Part shown: piece by piece, positions 41,273 through 49,890 of the stretch | How positions within the stretch are numbered: the first letter of the stretch is position 1 | Layout of the letters: each line of letters opens with the position of its first letter | The notes under the pieces: generated by a model | What the model was told of the DNA's origin: nothing | The model's input: only the letters and a program-made list of their open reading frames with translations | Database searches by the model: none | From: an uncultured Bacilli bacterium | GTDB lineage: Bacteria > Bacillota_I > Bacilli_A > RF39 > UBA660 | Reading direction: 5' to 3' | NCBI GenBank assembly: GCA_947632375.1 | Contig: CANRPF010000002.1 | Coordinates: forward strand, 55,917-119,916 | DNA length: 64,000 bases | Program-made: the position numbers and the translations under genes

Positions 41273-42688
41273 ATGAATAGTGATACTGATAACGTTTATA
41301 GTGATATTTTATCTAGTATAAAAGAAACTAATACTGTAAATAATACCACTCAAACTTTTATGAAAACGTATGATTATAATAACGTTGCAATAACTGATAT
41401 AGTTAATAATATAATAATAGATTCAATAGATAATAAAGCAAGTGATATACACTTTAACCCTGCTGAATCAGGAATAATAGTAAGAATACGTGTAGATGGC
41501 GAATTAAGAAATTATACTGAAGTTCCTGATTATGTAAAAAAGAATATGATAACAAGAATAAAAATTCTAGCAGGTATGAATATTACTGAAAGTAGAATAC
41601 CACAAGATGGTGCAATAAAACAAAAAATACAAGATAAAGATGTAGATTTACGTGTTAGTTCTCTACCTACAAATATGGGAGAAAATATTGTAATACGTAT
41701 TTTGGATTATACAATGAGTAGTCAAGGATTAGAAACACTTGGTTTTAGTGAAACAAACTTAAAAAAATTAAACAAAATGATTAGTGAACCAAACGGAATA
41801 ATATTAGTTACAGGTGCAACAGGTAGTGGTAAATCAACAACAGTATACTCAATACTACAAAAATTAAATACAATCGATAGAAATATTATTACTGTAGAAG
41901 ATCCGATAGAAATGAATATTCCTGGTATAAATCAAGTACAAGTAATTAGTGATATAGGACTTACATTTGCAGCAAGTTTAAGAAGTATCCTTCGTCAAGA
42001 CCCCGATATTATAATGATCGGAGAAATAAGAGATGATGAAACTGCAAAAATAGCTGTTAGAGCCTCAATTACAGGACATTTAGTTTTATCAACAATACAT
42101 ACCAATAGTGCTTTAAATACAATTGAAAGATTATTAGATATGAGTATTGAAAGATATTTATTAGGTACTGCATTGACAGGAATTATAAGTCAAAAACTTA
42201 CAAAGAAATTATGTCCTAATTGTAGAGGAACTAGACCTACTACACCATATGAAAAAGAAGTATTTAAAAATAGTTTAAACTTAGATATTAACGAAATATA
42301 TGAAGCTAAAGGTTGTGATAAATGTCACAACGGATATCAAGGACGTATTCCAATTCATGAAGTACTACTTTTAAATCAAGATATTAGAGATGCAATAACT
42401 AATAATATTAAAAAAGATGAATTAAGAGAGTTAGTATACGGAGCTGGAACTGTAACAATGTTACAAGATGGATTAACAAAAGTTATAAATGGAGATACAA
42501 CATTTGAAGAATTAATGAAAGCTATAGATATAGACGATAATGATTTAACTGCTAAAGGATTAGAAGAATCATTAGAAGTATCAACAATTAATAAAGACTC
42601 TTTAAAAGATAATGAAGAAATAAAAAAAATAGCAGAAAAAAATGATGTCGATTATGAAGTTTTCGATTTAGATTTCTTAAACAAATAA
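41273..42688 (+). CDS. GspE/PilB-type secretion or pilus assembly ATPase
   Basis: 471 residues. DIHFNPAESGIIVRIRVDGEL opens the N2 region; Walker A VTGATGSGKSTTVYS, Asp box EDPIEMNIPG, Walker B DPDIIMIGEIRDDETA and His box TGHLVLSTIHTN are all canonical, and the zinc tetracysteine CPNCRG..CDKCHNGYQGR is near 305-360. It powers pseudopilin assembly from the cytoplasm. No N1 domain and no GspF/PilC gene beside it, so the rest of the machine is elsewhere. SD AAGGAG fits ATG 41273; a GTG 9 bases upstream overlaps the SD. Confidence 0.92.
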   Translation: MNSDTDNVYSDILSSIKETNTVNNTTQTFMKTYDYNNVAITDIVNNIIIDSIDNKASDIHFNPAESGIIVRIRVDGELRNYTEVPDYVKKNMITRIKILAGMNITESRIPQDGAIKQKIQDKDVDLRVSSLPTNMGENIVIRILDYTMSSQGLETLGFSETNLKKLNKMISEPNGIILVTGATGSGKSTTVYSILQKLNTIDRNIITVEDPIEMNIPGINQVQVISDIGLTFAASLRSILRQDPDIIMIGEIRDDETAKIAVRASITGHLVLSTIHTNSALNTIERLLDMSIERYLLGTALTGIISQKLTKKLCPNCRGTRPTTPYEKEVFKNSLNLDINEIYEAKGCDKCHNGYQGRIPIHEVLLLNQDIRDAITNNIKKDELRELVYGAGTVTMLQDGLTKVINGDTTFEELMKAIDIDDNDLTAKGLEESLEVSTINKDSLKDNEEIKKIAEKNDVDYEVFDLDFLNK

Positions 42689-42692
42689 AAAC

Positions 42693-42715
42693 CAAAGAAA
42701 TTTTCTTTGATTTTT
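42693..42715 (+). terminator. Terminator between convergent genes
   Basis: CAAAGAAA / TTTCTTTG inverted repeat followed by ATTTTTTT. Confidence 0.7.
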
Positions 42716-43846
42716 TTAATTAAGAAATTTATTCTTACCCATAGCTAAATTATGAGTTTCTTCTAATATTGGATTATTTATATAAGTAGTTTCTCCAATA
42801 TTAAGTTCTAAAGAAGTATTTATTTCATTAGGAATACAATGTATTCCTATGCCATCACAGTGATGGCTTAATCTTAAAAATGTTCTTATTAATTTTTCTG
42901 TCATATTAGATTGCAATACTAAATGTTTCTTTTTAGCATCATCAATTATATCATTTATTTCTTTTATTTTTTCTTCATCATCTGTTTCATTTAATAAAAC
43001 ATTTTTTCTTTTATCTATCGCTAATTCTTTTGCATTATAACGAACTAATAGTATTGTTGGTACTGTTACTTTTTTTATATTCTTACTTTCAAATAAACTA
43101 AAAATTATATTCGCTGCTAATAAAAAACTTGGAGTTATATCTTTTAAATTTCCTATATCATAATTTTCAAAATTATCATTTTCATCTAATCCGATATTTA
43201 ATTTATATAAAGCTCTCTTAATAAATTTTTGGAATTGATTATGTTCTTCATTAGCATTTTTAGGATTTTGTATTGCATAAATATAAGCTTCATCTTTATC
43301 TATTCCATAATATATTCTAGGTAATTCATAAGCTTCATCACCGTTATTTAAAGTAATCCTTAAAGCATATGGAGCTTCAGAATAGAATGAAGATTTTCTA
43401 TTTTCTACAATAATATCACTTTTTAATAATTCGCTTCTACCTAAATTAATATCTTCATATGTAGGAAGCATTTCATTTTTCAAAAAATTTATTCTCGTTT
43501 TTATATATTCATTTGGATTATTAAAATCTTCTAAAGTTGCATTAGTCCATAAAAAAGTCATTAAAGTTTTTTTAATATAATATACTCTATACTTTTCATC
43601 CATTCCTTTAAATTCATTATCTAATCCATAGAATTCATATGCTAATTCAGTATATTCATTTAATAGTGACTCAAATTCTTTTTTATTTTTAATTATTAAT
43701 GTTGGAACATAAATATCATCTCTTTTTGTATATCTATAATCAATTCCATCTTCAACAATTATAGTATTAAATGCTAAATTATAATATTCAACACATTCAA
43801 CTCTTCCATCCTTGGCTTCTTTTATTATTTCATAAAATGTATCCAT
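42716..43846 (-). CDS. Hypothetical protein downstream of mutS
   Basis: 376 residues, soluble, acidic/Lys-rich. Possible markers are LSHHCDGIGIHCIPNE near residue 328 and TILLVRYNAKELAIDKRKNVLL near 273, neither tied to a known family by me. The gene starts 3 bases after mutS stops (SD GGATGG) and is probably translated from the mutS transcript. Function unknown; any DNA-repair link rests on position only. Confidence 0.62.
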   Translation of the reverse strand: MDTFYEIIKEAKDGRVECVEYYNLAFNTIIVEDGIDYRYTKRDDIYVPTLIIKNKKEFESLLNEYTELAYEFYGLDNEFKGMDEKYRVYYIKKTLMTFLWTNATLEDFNNPNEYIKTRINFLKNEMLPTYEDINLGRSELLKSDIIVENRKSSFYSEAPYALRITLNNGDEAYELPRIYYGIDKDEAYIYAIQNPKNANEEHNQFQKFIKRALYKLNIGLDENDNFENYDIGNLKDITPSFLLAANIIFSLFESKNIKKVTVPTILLVRYNAKELAIDKRKNVLLNETDDEEKIKEINDIIDDAKKKHLVLQSNMTEKLIRTFLRLSHHCDGIGIHCIPNEINTSLELNIGETTYINNPILEETHNLAMGKNKFLN

Positions 43847-43848
43847 AA

Positions 43849-46383
43849 TTATTTACCATCCTTAGCTATTTGTTTTAATTCATATAACTTATTTATTGCT
43901 TCTATTGGTGTAATATTTAATATATCTATTTTATCTATTTCATCTCTTAGAATATCTTTTTCTTCTTTAAACTCAAAAGTAATTTGTTTATTTTCAGGTC
44001 TTTTTTCTTTTTTATTTTCATAAACACTTAATATATCATTTGCTCTTTTTATAATAGATTCAGGCATATTTGCTAATGATGCAACATGTATTCCATAACT
44101 TTTATCAGTAAAACCAGGTTTAACTTTATGTAAAAAAGTTACTACTCCATTATTATCTACAGCTTCTACATGTACATTTTTTATAGTTTTAAACTCATTT
44201 TCTAAACTAGTTAATTCATGATAATGAGTTGAAAATAATGTTTTACATTTTATATTGCTATCAACATACTCTAATATAGCTTGAGCAATACTTAAACCAT
44301 CATAAGTAGAAGTTCCCCTACCTAATTCATCAAATAATATTAAACTATTTTCTGTAGCATTACATATAGCATTTTTGGCTTCCAACATTTCAACCATAAA
44401 TGTTGATTCACCACCAACTAAATCATCACTTGCACCTATTCTTGTAAAAATAGAATCAAATATAGGAAGCATTGCCTTGCTAGCAGGTACAAACGAACCT
44501 ATTTGAGCTAATATAATTGTAATAGCAAGTTGTCTCATATAAGTAGATTTACCACTCATATTTGGACCTGTTATTAAAAGAGTATTAGTAAATTCATCCA
44601 TAATAATGTCATTTTTAACATATTCTTTCTTGCTAACATATTCTACAACAGGATGAAATCCATCAACTATATTTATTTTTCTTTCATCAATAATTTTAGG
44701 TCTTACTAATTTATATTCTTCACTAACTATAGATAAAGAAGCATATGTATCTAAAAGACTTAAAATATATGCTGTTTTCTTTAATGAAGTTATTTCCTTT
44801 TTTATTTCATTTTTTACATCTATAAACAAATTATATTCTAATTCTATTATTCTTTCTTCAGCATTTAAAACTAAAGCTTCTTTTTCTTTTAAAAGTGGTG
44901 TAATAAACCTTTCAGCATTAGTTAAAGTTTGTCTTCTTTCCCAACCAAATTCATCTTTTATTTTATCTATTTGTCCCTTGCTAACTTCAATATAATATCC
45001 AAATACTTTATTATAACCAACCTTTAAATTATTAATTCCTGTATTTTCTCTTTCTGTTTGTTCTAAAGAACTAATAAACTCTTTACCACCACTACGAAGT
45101 TTTTTTAATTCATCTAATTCTAAATTATATCCTTCTTTAATCAAATCCCCATCTTTTAAAGTAATAGGAGGATCTTCAAATATACTTTTTTCTAATAAAT
45201 CATATAATTCATTATGACACTCTATTTTATAATTTAAACCTAATTTCTCTATAATATTTTTTATATTAGGTAAAACTTTAAGAGACTTTTTAATTTGTAA
45301 AACATCTCTAGCATTTAAAGAACCACATATTACTTTACCACAAAGTCTTTCCAAGTCATAAACTTCATATAGGTTATCTCTTAATTCACTTCTTAATAAA
45401 AATTCATTATTTAACTTCTCTACAATATCTAATCTTTCATTAATTAAATCTATATCTTTTAATGGATGCATTAACATATTCTTTAAAGTTCTAGAACCCA
45501 TTGCAGTTTTAGTTTTATCTAAAAGCCAAATAAGAGAATATTGTCTTTCTTTTAATCTTAAAGTTTCAAATAATTCAAGATTTCTTATAGTATGAATATC
45601 TAAATTAAGATAATTATCTTTTTTTATTATCTCTACTTCATCCATATGATCTAAATCATTTAATTCAACTACAGATAAATAATAAAATAAATGTCTAATA
45701 CCATCTTTTACTTTTTCATCAATTATATTTTTATAACAATTTTCATACTTATTATATAAATAAGAATCTGTTATAGTTATATTAATATTATAGTCATTTT
45801 TTAAAACATTTAATAAAGCTAAATCAAAATCATTTTTAATTAAAACTTCTTTTAAATTTAAATTTAATATTTCATTAATAAGTTTATCATTATCATGTAT
45901 TAAAGCTTCACTATATAAATTACCTGTAGATATATCAGCATAAGTAATTATATATTCATAATTAAAATCTAATATACTTCCTATATAATTAGTATCTTTA
46001 CTATCTAAATATTCTAAATCAACTAACGTACCTTTACTAAAAACTTGAGTAACTCCTCTTTTTACCATACCCTTAGTAGTTTTAGGATCTTCTAATTGTT
46101 CTACTATCGCTACTTTATATGATTTATTTACTAATTTTTCTATATATGATTTTGCAGAATGATGAGGAACTCCACACATAGGAACTCTTTCTTTTAATCC
46201 AGCATTTTTACCTGTTAAAGTTAACTCTAATTCCCTACTTGCAATTTCTCCATCTTCAAAAAACAACTCATAAAAATCCCCTATTCTATAAAACAACAAA
46301 ACATCTTCGTAATCACGTTTTATATCTAAATATTGTTGCATCATAGGAGACAATTCTTCATATTTTACTTCATTTCTCTTCAT
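43849..46383 (-). CDS. mutS: DNA mismatch repair protein MutS
   Basis: 844 residues, normal. Domain I reads LLFYRIGDFYELFFEDGEIASRELELTLTG (Phe-x-Glu mismatch motif FYELF), then VPMCGVPHHSAKSYI. ATPase domain: Walker A LLITGPNMSGKSTYMRQLA near residue 610, ASDDLVGGESTFMVEM signature, Walker B LILFDELGRGTSTYDGLSIA, and FSTHYHEL. C-terminus is short, ending with a helical dimerisation tail. mutL is not in the window. SD GAGATGAT precedes ATG 46383. Confidence 0.97.
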   Translation of the reverse strand: MKRNEVKYEELSPMMQQYLDIKRDYEDVLLFYRIGDFYELFFEDGEIASRELELTLTGKNAGLKERVPMCGVPHHSAKSYIEKLVNKSYKVAIVEQLEDPKTTKGMVKRGVTQVFSKGTLVDLEYLDSKDTNYIGSILDFNYEYIITYADISTGNLYSEALIHDNDKLINEILNLNLKEVLIKNDFDLALLNVLKNDYNINITITDSYLYNKYENCYKNIIDEKVKDGIRHLFYYLSVVELNDLDHMDEVEIIKKDNYLNLDIHTIRNLELFETLRLKERQYSLIWLLDKTKTAMGSRTLKNMLMHPLKDIDLINERLDIVEKLNNEFLLRSELRDNLYEVYDLERLCGKVICGSLNARDVLQIKKSLKVLPNIKNIIEKLGLNYKIECHNELYDLLEKSIFEDPPITLKDGDLIKEGYNLELDELKKLRSGGKEFISSLEQTERENTGINNLKVGYNKVFGYYIEVSKGQIDKIKDEFGWERRQTLTNAERFITPLLKEKEALVLNAEERIIELEYNLFIDVKNEIKKEITSLKKTAYILSLLDTYASLSIVSEEYKLVRPKIIDERKINIVDGFHPVVEYVSKKEYVKNDIIMDEFTNTLLITGPNMSGKSTYMRQLAITIILAQIGSFVPASKAMLPIFDSIFTRIGASDDLVGGESTFMVEMLEAKNAICNATENSLILFDELGRGTSTYDGLSIAQAILEYVDSNIKCKTLFSTHYHELTSLENEFKTIKNVHVEAVDNNGVVTFLHKVKPGFTDKSYGIHVASLANMPESIIKRANDILSVYENKKEKRPENKQITFEFKEEKDILRDEIDKIDILNITPIEAINKLYELKQIAKDGK

Positions 46384-46426
46384 AAAATCATCTCAATCAT
46401 ATTATATCAATTTTTATTAATAAAAA

Positions 46427-46449
46427 AAAGAAGTTATTATTTCTTCTTT
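46427..46449 (-). terminator. Terminator after gene 46452-47129
   Basis: AAAGAAG / CTTCTTT stem, 9-base loop, followed on the minus strand by TTTTT. Confidence 0.65.
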
Positions 46450-46451
46450 TG

Positions 46452-47129
46452 CTACTTTTCTGGTTTTAATTTATATGTGACATTATTATTTTCTAATTTT
46501 AAAACTTCATCATTTAGTCTCCAAACTTCATTATTTGTTTTTACTATAGTCCATATTGGTTTATTATCTTTAAAAGATTGGTGAATATAATATAATATTA
46601 TTTCATCTTCATTTTGAATACATAGTTTAATATCACATTCTTTTTTATCTTTTACACTTCTTCCTATATCAACGAAATTCATATTAACATAAACTGCTAT
46701 TCCTGTAATTTTATTGAAAACAAGTCCATCGTATCCATAAAAGATAGTATCAGAGTTAAGTTCATATTTTGGTTTTGTAATATTTTCACCATATATTGAA
46801 TTAATACAATCGCTTATAAACCTAGAAGTATATATTTTATCTTCTATAGATAATCCCTCTTCGGATGAGAAAATATCAGATTCATATACAATAAAATCAA
46901 TCTCTGAAATACTATAATAAGGTCTCATGCCTTCAAACATAAATGTTCTAATTTCGTGAATACTACTAAAATCATCAAGTACTGCTTCTTTATGAAATAC
47001 TGCATCATCAATAACAATAATATCCATTGGATAGATTATATAACCTCGTTTATAAGTGCAAATCATATTATTAAGGGTTTCTTCACTAAAGCAAGGGTTT
47101 AATTCTATTAATTTATTTTTCAACTTCAT
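46452..47129 (-). CDS. Hypothetical protein
   Basis: 225 residues, no signal. Beta-rich and aromatic (YSISEIDFIVYESD, FYGYDGLVFNKITGIAVYVNMNFVDIG). Ends ..VWRLNDEVLKLENNNVTYKLKPEK. I do not recognise it. ATG 47129 overlaps the end of a short start-less reading frame (47113-47342), suggesting a two-gene or formerly longer unit. SD AGAG is weak. Confidence 0.6.
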   Translation of the reverse strand: MKLKNKLIELNPCFSEETLNNMICTYKRGYIIYPMDIIVIDDAVFHKEAVLDDFSSIHEIRTFMFEGMRPYYSISEIDFIVYESDIFSSEEGLSIEDKIYTSRFISDCINSIYGENITKPKYELNSDTIFYGYDGLVFNKITGIAVYVNMNFVDIGRSVKDKKECDIKLCIQNEDEIILYYIHQSFKDNKPIWTIVKTNNEVWRLNDEVLKLENNNVTYKLKPEK

Positions 47130-47342
47130 CTAGCTCTTTATATAATTCTGATCGTTCATCTAAAGAATTATTATCTAAACTACCGATAGCATTTGAGCAT
47201 ATTAATGCACTTCTAAGCAAATTGCTTACCTTATGATTTTCAGAATAATATTTAATTTCTTCTATTTTAAAATCACTATTTTTAATTTTTTCAATTTGTT
47301 CTTTTGCCTCTTTTTTTATATCACTTACTTTATTTAATAACT
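47113..47342 (-). pseudogene. 3' gene fragment without a start codon
   Basis: About 75 codons open on the minus strand (..NKVSDIKKEAKEQIEKIKNSDF..NLLRSALICSNAIGSL..YKELDEVEK) preceded in frame by TAG and containing no ATG, GTG or TTG. It looks like the coiled-coil C-terminal end of a gene whose 5' part was lost, just upstream of the hypothetical gene at 47129. It would be translated only from a non-standard start. Confidence 0.45.
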
Positions 47343-47379
47343 AATTAGAATTTTCATAAGTTATTTTACTTTTAAAAAA

Positions 47380-47883
47380 TTATACTTCATCTTGATTCAT
47401 ATTTATTATTAAACTTTTTTGATTTTCTTTAGGAAGTTGTCTATAATTAACGCCACATTCATTAAATAATCTCTTACTAGCGATAGTTTCTTCAGTATCA
47501 GAATGTTTATCAGATAAATAAATTACTTCCTTAATACCTGATTGAATTATTTCTTTAGCACATTCATTACAAGGAAATAATGCAACATATATTTTGCTAC
47601 CTTCAAAATCTTTTTTAATACCACGATAATTTAAAATAGCATTTCTTTCTGCATGTACAACATATAAATACTTAGTTTCTAATTTATTACCATCTTTTCC
47701 CCAAGGAAATATATCATCATCATATCCATTAGGTGCTCCATTATAACCTATCGATAATATTCTATTATCACTACTAACTATACATGCACCTACTTGTGTA
47801 GATGGATCTTTACTTCTTTTAGAAGACAATAAAGCTATTGCCATAAAATATTCATCCCATATTAAATAATCATTTCTTTTCAT
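47380..47883 (-). CDS. ComEB-like dCMP deaminase family protein
   Basis: 167 residues, zinc-dependent cytidine-deaminase fold: [28 protein letters not shown], catalytic [11 protein letters not shown] (HAE) and [13 protein letters not shown] (PCxxC). This is the dCMP deaminase/ComEB family that makes dUMP for thymidylate synthesis, which fits thyX and tmk at 52-54 kb. SD AGAGG precedes ATG 47883. The residues after PCxxC are typical of ComEB rather than CDA. Confidence 0.9.
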   Translation of the reverse strand: MKRNDYLIWDEYFMAIALLSSKRSKDPSTQVGACIVSSDNRILSIGYNGAPNGYDDDIFPWGKDGNKLETKYLYVVHAERNAILNYRGIKKDFEGSKIYVALFPCNECAKEIIQSGIKEVIYLSDKHSDTEETIASKRLFNECGVNYRQLPKENQKSLIINMNQDEV

Positions 47884-47894
47884 ACTTTTACCTC

Positions 47895-48299
47895 TTAAAA
47901 CTTATCTATAAAATCTCTTACTTTAATATAATTATCTTGACTTGATTCTATTATTACTTTAATTCTATCTAAAAGTAGATTAATAGAATTTTTTTCATAA
48001 TTATATTTTTGAGCTTCAGAAAATACTTTATAATAATTATTAGTATCAAACTTCTTTTCTAAAACTTCATCTTGATCAAATACAATATAATTTATTTCAA
48101 GTTCATCTAATTTTTTAATAACTTTATCTTTTGCACTTTTAGGAAAACCTAATTTATCATTATTAATCATATAAGACATAATATAATTAACTAATACTGC
48201 ATCAGTAAAAAAAGTATCTATAAATGTTCCAGAACTTATAAAAACTATATAATCTTTATATTGTTTTTTTAATAAATTAAATCTATCTTTTACTTTCAT
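47895..48299 (-). CDS. Stand-alone MutS domain I-like protein
   Basis: 134 residues. The N-terminal 80 parallel MutS domain [40 protein letters not shown] recalls YEDVLLFYRIGDFYELFFEDGEI of the mutS product, and [26 protein letters not shown] recalls CGVPHHSAKSYIEKLVNKSYKVAIV. The mismatch Phe-x-Glu is not kept, so it probably no longer inserts into mismatches. No ATPase. Role unknown; similar single-domain proteins occur near phage or retroelement genes (recollection, not checked). SD GGGGG precedes ATG 48299. Confidence 0.62.
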   Translation of the reverse strand: MKVKDRFNLLKKQYKDYIVFISSGTFIDTFFTDAVLVNYIMSYMINNDKLGFPKSAKDKVIKKLDELEINYIVFDQDEVLEKKFDTNNYYKVFSEAQKYNYEKNSINLLLDRIKVIIESSQDNYIKVRDFIDKF

Positions 48300-48308
48300 T
48301 TTATCCCC

Positions 48309-48863
48309 CTACTTAAATAAAACTTCAATTTTATCATCTTCATAATCTAATAAATTATTAATATGTCCAATCTTAGTATAATTATAAGAAGTTTTAACAT
48401 TTTTATAAAATATAACTATACAATTATCTTGATAAAGCATTATATCTCCTTTTTTTATATCATAATTATTAGAATTACTACGTATACTTTTATCTAAATA
48501 ATAATAGTATTCATTACCATTTAATTCATTCATACTAACTTTTAAAGGTAATAACTTAATTAAATCATTAACAGTATCATTATCTTCTAAAATAACATCA
48601 TATTCTTTATTATTAATAACTACTTTCATATTATCAATTTCTCTTTCTTTAACACATTCATATTTAGTACCTTTAATATTTGATGCTGAATCACTATTAT
48701 AACAATAGTAAGTATTTACAAATAACCCTTTATCTACATAACTATTATTATCTAAATAAGTTCTTATTTTAATTATTGGACTATTATTAAATAAAAGAGC
48801 TTGTATATTATCTAATAATAATAAAACTATTATAAATATTAAAATTAAAATAATTTTTTTCAT
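48309..48863 (-). CDS. Membrane-anchored extracellular protein, unknown
   Basis: 184 residues: MKKIILILIFIIVLLLLD signal anchor, then a globular domain with three Cys (YYCYNS, YECVKE, DNCIVIF). It lacks a lipobox. Rich in Asn/Asp/Tyr. No family recognised. Nine bases from the MutS-I-like gene and possibly co-transcribed with it. SD AGAGG precedes ATG 48863. Confidence 0.62.
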   Translation of the reverse strand: MKKIILILIFIIVLLLLDNIQALLFNNSPIIKIRTYLDNNSYVDKGLFVNTYYCYNSDSASNIKGTKYECVKEREIDNMKVVINNKEYDVILEDNDTVNDLIKLLPLKVSMNELNGNEYYYYLDKSIRSNSNNYDIKKGDIMLYQDNCIVIFYKNVKTSYNYTKIGHINNLLDYEDDKIEVLFK

Positions 48864-48896
48864 ATATACCTCTTTTATTAAATATATTATAACAAA

Positions 48897-48925
48897 TTGA
48901 CATTCAAAATTAAATAACTTATAAT
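48897..48925 (+). promoter_or_regulatory. Consensus promoter for the gene at 48949
   Basis: TTGACA (48897-48902), 17-base spacer, TATAAT (48920-48925): a perfect sigma-A promoter, 23 bases before the ATG. Confidence 0.85.
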
Positions 48926-48948
48926 AACAAACTATCAGAGGAATCTAT

Positions 48949-49878
48949 ATGGAAAAAATAAATTATGATAAAACATTTAAAATAAATGAAGAATCATTTA
49001 GAATAAAATTTGTTGGATTAGATACTAATAATTCTAATAATATAAAAAGATTAATACCTTATCAAAAAAGCCGAAAATATAAAGATATGAAAAAAAATAT
49101 TGCAATAATAAGACATATATTAAAAGACTATCAAGAATCAATACTTCTTATATCATATCATTGTCCAATATATGCAGAAACTATAAAATATAGTGAAAAA
49201 AAATTAGTTTATTATGAGAAAGTAGTTTTTGATAAAATTATATATTCAATTAAATATAATGATTCTAATATATCTTTTTCTTTTAAAGATAAAGATAATA
49301 ATATATTAGATTTTCAATCACTTATTGAGATAAAAAATAATATAAATAGTTTTATTGAATATATTGATAGCTTAAATGATATAGAATTAGATATTTCTAA
49401 TGATACTAATTATTTAATAGAATTATATAAAGCTTTTTTTGAAGAAGAACCTGATTTTTATTATGAAGAATGTCATAGCAAAATGCAATGTATGATCTTT
49501 TTGTTATCTTTATTTGGAATAATTAATAATGAATATAAATTTGTTATTAAGGAAAGCTACCCTAATTCTCAAGAATTAAAAAATAAAATAGATTATTTAT
49601 ATCCATTAAATAATTTAAAGCCAAAAGAAACTATAGATATTAAGTTAGAAAAAAGAATTAATTTAATAGGTAAATTAATAAAAACTCATATAAATAAAGA
49701 AAATTTTACTAATGATTTAATGAAATTATGTAAAGTACTATATATAAAAGAATATTACTTAGATAAAGTTACTTCAATTCAAATATTAAAAGATTTTTCT
49801 GAATTAAATGAAAGTGAAGTTAAACAAAATTTAAAATTAATAAAAATGTTAAATACTAAATTAAAAAAGCCAATTTAA
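48949..49878 (+). CDS. Hypothetical protein with strong promoter
   Basis: 309 residues, soluble, Lys/Asn/Asp-rich. An N-terminal beta part (..FRIKFVGLDTNN..) leads to helical segments, with LISYHCPIYAETIKYSEKKL and FYYEECHSKMQCMIFLLSLFG as the only Cys/His-bearing stretches. No family recognised. Despite this it has the best promoter seen in the window and SD AGAGG, so it is likely well expressed. Confidence 0.62.
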   Translation: MEKINYDKTFKINEESFRIKFVGLDTNNSNNIKRLIPYQKSRKYKDMKKNIAIIRHILKDYQESILLISYHCPIYAETIKYSEKKLVYYEKVVFDKIIYSIKYNDSNISFSFKDKDNNILDFQSLIEIKNNINSFIEYIDSLNDIELDISNDTNYLIELYKAFFEEEPDFYYEECHSKMQCMIFLLSLFGIINNEYKFVIKESYPNSQELKNKIDYLYPLNNLKPKETIDIKLEKRINLIGKLIKTHINKENFTNDLMKLCKVLYIKEYYLDKVTSIQILKDFSELNESEVKQNLKLIKMLNTKLKKPI

Positions 49879-49890
49879 ATTAATTGGCTT
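49867..49890. terminator. Bidirectional terminator between convergent genes
   Basis: Perfect 9-bp stem AAGCCAATT / AATTGGCTT, loop 6. T-run is good on the minus strand (TTTT after the stem) and weak on the plus (ATATATTTT). Confidence 0.8.

Noticed and set aside
46333-46584. Plus-strand ORF over the mutS start
   Set aside because: Overlaps the mutS N-terminus and the terminator at 46427; no SD.
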